From Stramenopiles sp. TOSAG23-2 (taxonomy: Eukaryota; Sar), in NCBI GenBank assembly GCA_900128395.1, contig LT649876.1, positions 1 to 12,127 on the forward strand: a stretch of 12,127 nt of DNA, read 5' to 3'. The translations under genes were made by a program, and so were the position numbers. How positions within the stretch are numbered: position 1 is the stretch's first letter; each line of letters begins with the position of its first letter. Below the pieces are notes generated by a model. The model searched no databases. It was not told the DNA's origin and saw only the letters and a list, made by a program, of their open reading frames with translations. Shown here piece after piece: positions 6,638 through 12,127 of the stretch.

Positions 6638-7571
6638 TTGCAAGATATTATATTATGTAGAAAATGAAATTATCATAATTGATAAACCATGTGATGTCAA
6701 AATTGGACGTGGTGGTAGTTTAAATGAAATTAATAATAATAATAATGATAACGAAACGACAGTTGATAAATTAATTTATAAAATGATAAAAGAGAAACGT
6801 GATAATAATGGCGATCTTATGGTTGATAAAATTCGATGGATTCATAGATTAGACATGGCAACATCTGGTGTATTATGTGTAGGTCTATCAAAGGCCAGTT
6901 CTAGATTAATTAATAGCTTATTTGATGAGAGAAAAGTGAAAAAATTATACATAGCTATAATTAGGGGAAACCTAAAACGTAAGGACAAGGAAGAAAAACT
7001 TTTACAAAAAAGAGACATTCCAACTTTTCCTGAATTTTTTCTTGGCAAACGGAAACGTAATTTGAAGAAGGAAGAATTGATATTTAATAGAACATTTTGG
7101 ACATTTGACGAGGATGAAAATCAAGAAGTTTTGTATATAGATAAAAATATTGTTGTACAAGATAGCTTTAAAATGGCCACAGCATCATCAAGAACAACCA
7201 TCACAAGCATCAATAACAACAACAATAATAATAAACGCCTGGGTCGAATATCAAGAACCAAAGTGTTTGTTTTAAAATACCTAAATATAGAAGGCATTAA
7301 ATGTACAAAAGTTGCTTTGATTCCCGAGACAGGTAGACGCCATCAACTAAGAGTACATTTAAATTCCATTGGACATCCAATTTTAGGTGATTGGACATAT
7401 GACCGTGAGTTTTGTATAAAAAAGGATTTAAAGAGAATGTATTTACATTCGAAACGTTTAACTATTCCTGTAAAAGATTACAAGTATATTAATCACAGGG
7501 GAAAATGCAAAGGGTTGAAAATTGCGAAAGAGGATAAAATAGATATCGAAATTGAACTAGACCCATTTTAA
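6573..7571 (+). CDS. RluA-family RNA pseudouridine synthase, RPUSD1-like
   Basis: The enzyme isomerises uridine to pseudouridine in RNA; the target RNA cannot be read from sequence. Family motifs stand in order in the 332 residues. An Ile-Asp-Lys-Pro strand lies at 36-39. The catalytic motif His-Arg-Leu-Asp-x-x-Thr-Ser-Gly is at 91-99, with Asp94 the presumed nucleophile. Pro-Glu-Thr-Gly-Arg-Arg-His-Gln-Leu-Arg is at 251-260, and Gly-His-Pro-Ile-Leu-Gly-Asp at 267-273. The end (Leu-Asp-Pro-Phe) and the Leu-Cys-Val after the catalytic loop resemble animal RPUSD1, recalled from memory. There is no S4 RNA-binding domain. About 95 residues (135-230) separating the two halves hold a basic patch (159-166) and an Asn run (214-220); this insert looks unusual. 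No transit peptide is evident, but the N-terminus is uncertain because of upstream ATGs and a possible splice acceptor. Confidence 0.9.
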   Translation: MNTTMQETKIPRRLKLNRAPNNCKILYYVENEIIIIDKPCDVKIGRGGSLNEINNNNNDNETTVDKLIYKMIKEKRDNNGDLMVDKIRWIHRLDMATSGVLCVGLSKASSRLINSLFDERKVKKLYIAIIRGNLKRKDKEEKLLQKRDIPTFPEFFLGKRKRNLKKEELIFNRTFWTFDEDENQEVLYIDKNIVVQDSFKMATASSRTTITSINNNNNNNKRLGRISRTKVFVLKYLNIEGIKCTKVALIPETGRRHQLRVHLNSIGHPILGDWTYDREFCIKKDLKRMYLHSKRLTIPVKDYKYINHRGKCKGLKIAKEDKIDIEIELDPF

Positions 7572-7575
7572 AACT

Positions 7576-7606
7576 GTGTGTGTGCGCGTCGTCGCGTCGT
7601 ACACAC
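7576..7606. repeat. CpG-rich tandem CGCGTCGT flanked by GT / AC runs
   Basis: Five bases past the synthase stop, the octamer CGCGTCGT is repeated twice in tandem (7585-7600). A GTGTGTGTG run precedes it and ACACAC (7601-7606) follows. GTGTGT (7576-7581) and ACACAC can pair, which would put the CpG-rich repeat in a loop. The density of CpG here contrasts with the AT-rich surroundings. Confidence 0.55.
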
Positions 7607-7652
7607 TTCCATGAAGCATTTCAAACGACTTTGAAGAGCTAAAACAATGAGA

Positions 7653-7658
7653 AATAAA
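7653..7658 (+). promoter_or_regulatory. Candidate polyadenylation hexamer of the synthase gene
   Basis: AATAAA lies 82 nt past the stop of the pseudouridine synthase, in the 252-bp spacer before the convergent minus-strand gene. Its position is reasonable for a poly-A signal; the hexamer is common in such AT-rich DNA. Confidence 0.4.
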
Positions 7659-7823
7659 GTGTAATTATATAGTGAATGTTTACCTTAACTTAGCACTGAC
7701 ACAGCAGTGGATATTTTTACATTGACTCTTAGCTCAGCGCAGCGCTCTCTCATCAATTGATTACGCTTCGTACGAAATTGTACAAAACATTTTTATGTTT
7801 ATATTTATCATAAAATGTTATAA

Positions 7824-8798
7824 TCATGACAAAACATTATCTGGACACGGATTGGCATTACAATAACTTGTCAAATTTACATGATCAAATAAATCAACCT
7901 CGAATTCTTTTGTATAATTCAACATGGTACGGTCTGGCACGCCACCAACTGTCGTAAAATATGTAGAATCGTATTTTAAAATGTCTAATATTTCCAAGTA
8001 AATAGGTCGAAAAGATTGTGGATTTAATGATCCACTAATGGTGACATTTTTAAATTTGCCTAAATTTGATGCTCCATCATGCATACTAAGTCTTCTATCT
8101 GCAAAAAATTCCATTGTCCTTCTAGTTGCACAACATGTGCGACATTGCTCTACGCGTATCACTTCCCAACCTGCAACTTTCTGCGATATATCAGCATTTA
8201 TTACTTTTTCATCTAAAGTTTTGAAACTTTTTCCTTTCTTTTTGCAATAATTTTTCCCTTCTTCTGCACTATTATACGGGCAGACTTGATTTGTTGTTGT
8301 ACATTTACGACATTCATTCCCACGATAGATGCTTTGTACAATATCAAACATTATATGTTCATCTATATCAGGGATTGGATTGCAAGGTGTGCACGGACTT
8401 TTTAAAGAGCAAAATGCACCTTCCCCGAACACACAGTCTCTACTACTCCAACGAGGCGTTTTACCACCTTTATCAGAGTACACACAAGAGTTTAAAATTA
8501 ATTTCGAAGCTCTTAAATCTGATAAGGGTAGCTTCGTTGCAGGTCTTACAAGGTTAAACGCCACAGTTACCAATATTACAAAAGAAAAAGATACTACTGC
8601 ATTTTTTCCAGCATGGATAGTTCTTTTATCTAATAATTTTGTAAAAACATATACACAAAAAGCAGTAAGTACAATTGCAGTTAAAGAGTATATTGTATTT
8701 GTACGCAAAGCTTCCAAGTCACCATAATGCCTAGTTTCGATTTTAAAATTCTGATCTCTTTCAGTCCAGTATGCGCTTGCATATGATGATGTAGACAT
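7824..8798 (-). CDS. Two-helix membrane protein with 14-cysteine domain
   Basis: I do not recognise this 324-residue protein. Two hydrophobic helices (about 35-54 and 65-83) lie near the N-terminus, joined by a short basic loop (Lys54, Lys58, Arg59, His62, Lys65). By the positive-inside rule, the loop is cytosolic and both ends face the lumen or cell exterior. The C-terminal 240 residues contain 14 cysteines (105, 122, 130, 136, 139, 163, 166, 173, 185, 219, 222, 223, 313, 318), including CxxC pairs at 136-139 and 163-166 and CRTCC at 219-223. Three N-glycosylation sequons (N251, N294, N308) fit an exoplasmic domain with disulfides. The CxxC pairs could instead bind metal if the domain faces the cytosol. 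The start is the first Met, with A at -3. Nearest neighbours give no clue to its function. Confidence 0.85.
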   Translation of the reverse strand: MSTSSYASAYWTERDQNFKIETRHYGDLEALRTNTIYSLTAIVLTAFCVYVFTKLLDKRTIHAGKNAVVSFSFVILVTVAFNLVRPATKLPLSDLRASKLILNSCVYSDKGGKTPRWSSRDCVFGEGAFCSLKSPCTPCNPIPDIDEHIMFDIVQSIYRGNECRKCTTTNQVCPYNSAEEGKNYCKKKGKSFKTLDEKVINADISQKVAGWEVIRVEQCRTCCATRRTMEFFADRRLSMHDGASNLGKFKNVTISGSLNPQSFRPIYLEILDILKYDSTYFTTVGGVPDRTMLNYTKEFEVDLFDHVNLTSYCNANPCPDNVLS

Positions 8799-9615
8799 TC
8801 TTAATAAAATGATTCAATTGTTTTACTAATGTTACTTGCTAGATAAATATATATGTAAGATATATATTATATATATAGAAATCATCGAGGAAAATACTTT
8901 TATAATTAAAGACGTATTATATATATTATCAAACTTCATAATACCTATAATAAATACTATCACACTACCACCTGTGATAATAATTATTAATATTCAAAAA
9001 ATATAATATTTTTTTAACGACTGCCAAAGTGCCATAGTAAAGCATGCAATAATAGGACAGCCTGGAGGACAGCTCGCTTATACATAAATACTGGCAAGAA
9101 AAAAAAAGGCTGGCGGCGGTCCAATTTTTCAAACCATTTTTACATTCTCTACTATACTTATTCCCACTTTTCAATAATTCCTATTATAATACCTTAATAC
9201 TCTAGAATTACTATCCTGATAGCATGGCAGGCAAAATGAAAATTACAATTGCCTAAAATATCTATTTTGATAAAATAGGTGTGGAAAACCTAATAAGATA
9301 ATATGCTTTATTTTATACCCATTTAACATATACACAGTACTGTATCTTAAAATCATCATAGTTGGAGTTTTTTTGTTAGAATAAAAAAAAGATACATCTG
9401 TAGTACTTATTTTATTTTACGTGCACTCCAGCACTCCTGGCACTTCTTCAAAAGAAATTACCTGGTGTAGCACATAAGGGAAATTTAGTGCGATTCAAAA
9501 ACTAAAACGCACATTGTTTAAATAAATGATCACAGCAAAGAGGGCAGTAGAACATTGTAAGAAACGACAAAGCTGCTGTATAAAGACTTAGAACATAGAA
9601 GACAGGACTTTTAAC
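8799..9615. other. Divergent intergenic region upstream of ZW10
   Basis: This 817-bp spacer lies between the starts of the minus-strand membrane protein and ZW10. I see no supported gene or tRNA. An alternating TA-rich run at about 8846-8877 lies roughly 50-80 bp upstream of the membrane-protein ATG and could supply a TATA-like element. GGACAGC is repeated at 9055-9061 and 9067-9073. An 11-nt string CTTCAAAAGAA near 9446 echoes the core of the 55-bp repeat at 4330-4384, but is short enough to be chance. Confidence 0.55.
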
Positions 9616-11853
9616 ATGTCTACGAATAATAATGTTATTGAATCTCCATTGGCATTGTCGGAATTATTAGGCTTTGATGTTACAAAATGCAAGGATTCAA
9701 CAGAAGCTGCTATTACAACACAAAATAAAGTATCACAACTGCGAGCACAAATAAATGCAACGATAAATAAACAATGCTCTGGTTTTTTGACTGATTTTGA
9801 TTCGTCTTTACAATCGAAAGACAATATTAAGGATATTCATCATGCTCTTGATCTTACGATACATGAACTTATTGATCCGAATAAATCAAGCATTTTTTCC
9901 AAAAGTGAAAATGAAGAAACTAATGCTTTAACGAAGAAATATAATGAAAAGAAAATAATTGTAAATGCACTAAAAATATTAAGTGAATTAAATGCTGATT
10001 TTTTAAGTTTCGATAATTTTCTAGATAAAGCTGGCAATATAGAAAATGCAGCAAATATATTAGTAAATAGTAAAGAAAAATATTTTGAAAACGTCGATGT
10101 GTTAACTGTAATACCAAGAAATAGTCAAATATTTCAGACAACGCAAGAGCTATATGTAAAAAAAATTAAAAAGATTCAATCAAAATTAAATGAAATATTC
10201 ACTTCGCTTACTTCATTCTCAACAACAAATAATAACAATGAAAATAATAATAACAAGTTAGCTATTCATACAATGCATATTAAAGAAAAAATTAAAATGG
10301 GATCGAATAATATTCATTTTTCACAAATTTGGTCATCATTCCGTGTGCTTGATTTACTAGAAACTAAACTTGAAGTTTTTGGAAATGATATATTAAATAC
10401 ACTTATAACGCCACTGATTCAACATCCAACATCAATAATTCATTTAAGTAAAAAGAAATTTTCTGATGGCAGTGAAGAATTTATCATTACCGTGAAATCG
10501 CCAGCGATTAACGATGCAGCATCTTTTACTACTACTAAAAATGATGAAATAAAAAAGTATACGCCAACTGAAATGTTCAAGCGTGTATTCAATATTATTA
10601 ATTTTATATATGAAAAAATCTTTGGTAATACCAATAATAATGTACAAAAAATTGCGTTTACAATTTTTAGCAATTATTTATGGAATGGAAGAAGAAGAAG
10701 TAGAGATACTATTGGTGGATCGAACAATCATACTGGGAATAACAACGAATGGAAGAATGAAAATAACAACAGCGATACAAATCAAGACATAGGCTTGATA
10801 TCAGGCAAAGGCGATAATTTATGTTTAATACTACTAAAGCAATTACAGGTATTATTACAACAAGAGCATCTATTATTAAAAGCTTCAGGCTTAGAACTTT
10901 TACAAAAACATACAAGGTTATTTGAAGAAAAATTAATACGTATAGGATTTTTACCAACCGATCAATTGGGCCAAACTAGGATTTCAACATACATAAATTC
11001 GCTTGACGTTTTAGAAGCAAAAAAACGACAAAGTACATTGTTAGGGAAGGCACGTTCCACCATGTTAGGCGATTATTTCAATTCTATTGTTGTTGATGAA
11101 AATAATAATTCTTCTCCTGAAGTTTTTGATGAAAAAAATGATACTATATCTACAAATGATGATGATGATGATGGTATTGGTCAAACAGCAGCAGCATTTG
11201 TGTTGGAAAAAATGGCAGTGACAATATGTGCGAAAAAAATTATTTCATATGCCCATAATGCTTTTCAAGAAATGGATGAATGCACTGAGAAAGGTAAAAT
11301 AACTGTTTGGTCTGCAGTCAAAGATATGTTTTCATTATTTTGTGCAATTGTTCCATCTATTCATGGAGAGAAGATTCATAATATGCCGCGTATTGCAATG
11401 TTACATTATAACGATTGTTTGTATATTTGCCATCATCTATTGATATTTGGCCACATGTATGGTAAATATGAAGTTTTTGACCATGTAAATAACTTCAAAA
11501 ACCTGATTACATTAGCAAATACTTTTAGACAAATGGCTGGAAAAATTTATGCCTTTGAAATGCGCAGACAGCATGTAGAAATTAATATCTTAATGCAAAA
11601 TATTGAGGAAGAAAACCAAAACAGTAAATCATCGGAATTGGCAAAAAAAGGCATCGCAATGCATCTGTCCCGTTTATACAAAGTATGGTCCGAAGTGCTA
11701 GGTAAGATAACACTTCAGCAAACGATTGGCTTGTTAGTATCGAAAATACCGAATTCATTGTTTCCAGATATCATTTCCTATTTTAATACTGCAAAGGATA
11801 TAGAATTTTTTGAAAGTTGTAGGAAAATGTGTAATTTTCATTCCAGTCAATAA
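9616..11853 (+). CDS. ZW10: ZW10-family tethering / kinetochore protein
   Basis: ZW10 belongs to the NRZ/Dsl1 complex, which tethers Golgi-derived vesicles at the ER. In many eukaryotes it also joins Rod and Zwilch at kinetochores for the spindle checkpoint. The 745-residue protein matches the family best in its last 230 residues, notably Ala-Met-Leu-His-Tyr-Asn-Asp-Cys-Leu-Tyr (594-603) followed by a helix with His-His-Leu (606-608), and in the Lys-Ala-Arg segment near 478. Residues 30-200 look largely helical, fitting the N-terminal coiled region that binds partners. Asn-rich inserts (204-213, 369-390) and an Asp5 run (515-519) interrupt it. Conservation stops near residue 735. As I recall it, human ZW10 has about 75 further residues that are absent here, so the C-terminus may be naturally short or lie on an unseen exon. 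The Met start has A at -3. Confidence 0.9.
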   Translation: MSTNNNVIESPLALSELLGFDVTKCKDSTEAAITTQNKVSQLRAQINATINKQCSGFLTDFDSSLQSKDNIKDIHHALDLTIHELIDPNKSSIFSKSENEETNALTKKYNEKKIIVNALKILSELNADFLSFDNFLDKAGNIENAANILVNSKEKYFENVDVLTVIPRNSQIFQTTQELYVKKIKKIQSKLNEIFTSLTSFSTTNNNNENNNNKLAIHTMHIKEKIKMGSNNIHFSQIWSSFRVLDLLETKLEVFGNDILNTLITPLIQHPTSIIHLSKKKFSDGSEEFIITVKSPAINDAASFTTTKNDEIKKYTPTEMFKRVFNIINFIYEKIFGNTNNNVQKIAFTIFSNYLWNGRRRSRDTIGGSNNHTGNNNEWKNENNNSDTNQDIGLISGKGDNLCLILLKQLQVLLQQEHLLLKASGLELLQKHTRLFEEKLIRIGFLPTDQLGQTRISTYINSLDVLEAKKRQSTLLGKARSTMLGDYFNSIVVDENNNSSPEVFDEKNDTISTNDDDDDGIGQTAAAFVLEKMAVTICAKKIISYAHNAFQEMDECTEKGKITVWSAVKDMFSLFCAIVPSIHGEKIHNMPRIAMLHYNDCLYICHHLLIFGHMYGKYEVFDHVNNFKNLITLANTFRQMAGKIYAFEMRRQHVEINILMQNIEEENQNSKSSELAKKGIAMHLSRLYKVWSEVLGKITLQQTIGLLVSKIPNSLFPDIISYFNTAKDIEFFESCRKMCNFHSSQ

Positions 11854-11857
11854 TAAA
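11852..11857 (+). promoter_or_regulatory. AATAAA overlapping the ZW10 stop codon
   Basis: The hexamer AATAAA begins at the second base of the TAA stop codon (11851-11853). If it is used, the 3' UTR would be extremely short; otherwise it is a chance match. Confidence 0.25.
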
Positions 11858-12127
11858 AATAGTAATTAGTATTCTAAATCTGTACTTGAATTTTTAAACC
11901 ACTCACCACCACATAGAAAAATACCAGCATTAACTGCTATCTGCTATCATCCATGCTGGCATGGGAATAGCTCTACCAAAACATATTAAAAATACAGCAA
12001 CCATCTAGCTGGGCTAGCTAGAGCTACCACCAGGTGGTAGCTCAGCTAGCCGCCTAGGACCTAGATTATCTAGCCTTAGGTAGATTCTAAATGCGGACGA
12101 GGCGGACCCAAATCAATGGGACCGTAA
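11854..12127. other. Region downstream of ZW10 with structured repeats
   Basis: I find no coding continuation of ZW10 here in any plus-strand frame. Positions 11924-11930 (CCAGCAT) and 11953-11959 (ATGCTGG) form a 7-bp inverted repeat whose 22-nt loop contains CTGCTAT twice in tandem (11934-11947). From about 12000, the sequence becomes less AT-rich and CTAG-dense, and it contains a large palindrome annotated separately. Confidence 0.55.
12012..12051. repeat. 40-nt near-perfect palindrome, CTAG-rich
   Basis: An 8-bp outer arm (12012-12019 with 12044-12051) and an 11-bp inner arm (12021-12031 with 12033-12043) are exact reverse complements. One unpaired A lies at 12020 and a single central A at 12032. 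CTAG tetramers occur seven times between 12005 and 12073. The composition and folding differ sharply from the AT-rich 3' region of ZW10. It may be the edge of a dispersed repeat that continues beyond the window. Confidence 0.8.

Noticed and set aside
8329-8727. A 132-codon plus-strand frame opposite the membrane protein
   Set aside because: It is antisense to a better-supported gene with helices and ordered cysteines; no motif of its own.
8965-9174. A 69-codon minus-strand open frame in the ZW10 upstream spacer
   Set aside because: No recognisable domain, composition like random AT-rich sequence, and no supporting context. Frames of this length are expected by chance.
4188-9615. Three spacers of nearly the same length (814, 815 and 817 bp)
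   Set aside because: Their sequences are unrelated and one is convergent while two are divergent, so the equal lengths look coincidental.
11857-11990. An open stretch of roughly 40 codons just past the ZW10 stop
   Set aside because: Its translation does not resemble the missing ZW10 C-terminus and includes the small inverted repeat; no splice signals clearly join it.
1-12127. tRNA, rRNA, CRISPR or prophage-type features
   Set aside because: I looked for tRNA T-loop and cloverleaf patterns and for regular spacer arrays in the spacers and found none; the gene content is eukaryotic.

Overview
The window reads as nuclear DNA from an AT-rich, intron-poor, probably unicellular eukaryote. PEX1 (peroxisome import) and ZW10 (ER tethering and kinetochore) are eukaryote-only families. 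The coding sequences lack bacterial ribosome-binding sites, intergenic stretches are long and very AT-rich, and three unrelated proteins carry asparagine runs encoded by AAT/AAC triplets. No coding sequence is visibly interrupted by an intron. PEX1 has a Gly-Cys-Gly-Lys-Thr P-loop in its second ATPase domain and ends in Thr-Ala-Leu-Ala. As far as I recall, plant PEX1 proteins share both traits, which weakly hints at an alga or related protist; I cannot name the lineage.

Layout. Positions 1-434 hold a poly-A start and a GC-rich patch of short repeats and palindromes. PEX1 (+) fills 435-4187. A repeat-rich 814-bp spacer (4188-5001) contains a perfect 55-bp direct repeat, a partial inverted copy of it, and several hairpins. 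A small, disordered, unrecognised protein is encoded on the minus strand at 5002-5757. It has a 40-residue internal duplication and four full-consensus CDK-type sites. A divergent spacer (5758-6572) holds a 17-bp-arm hairpin. It leads into an RPUSD1-like RluA-family pseudouridine synthase (6573-7571, +), whose start lies among ATGs in all three frames. An unrecognised two-helix membrane protein with a 14-cysteine domain follows on the minus strand (7824-8798). A second divergent spacer (8799-9615) precedes ZW10 (9616-11853, +), which appears to lack its usual C-terminal end. The window closes with a CTAG-rich, near-perfect 40-nt palindrome at 12012-12051.

The five genes alternate strand (+,-,+,-,+), so every gene pair is either convergent or divergent. 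There is no operon-like logic: the genes serve peroxisome biogenesis, RNA modification, membrane trafficking or mitosis, and two unknown roles. The two shared upstream regions (5758-6572, 8799-9615) could be bidirectional promoters. The most promising unexplained items are the duplicated CDK-site protein, the cysteine-rich membrane protein and the structured intergenic repeats.
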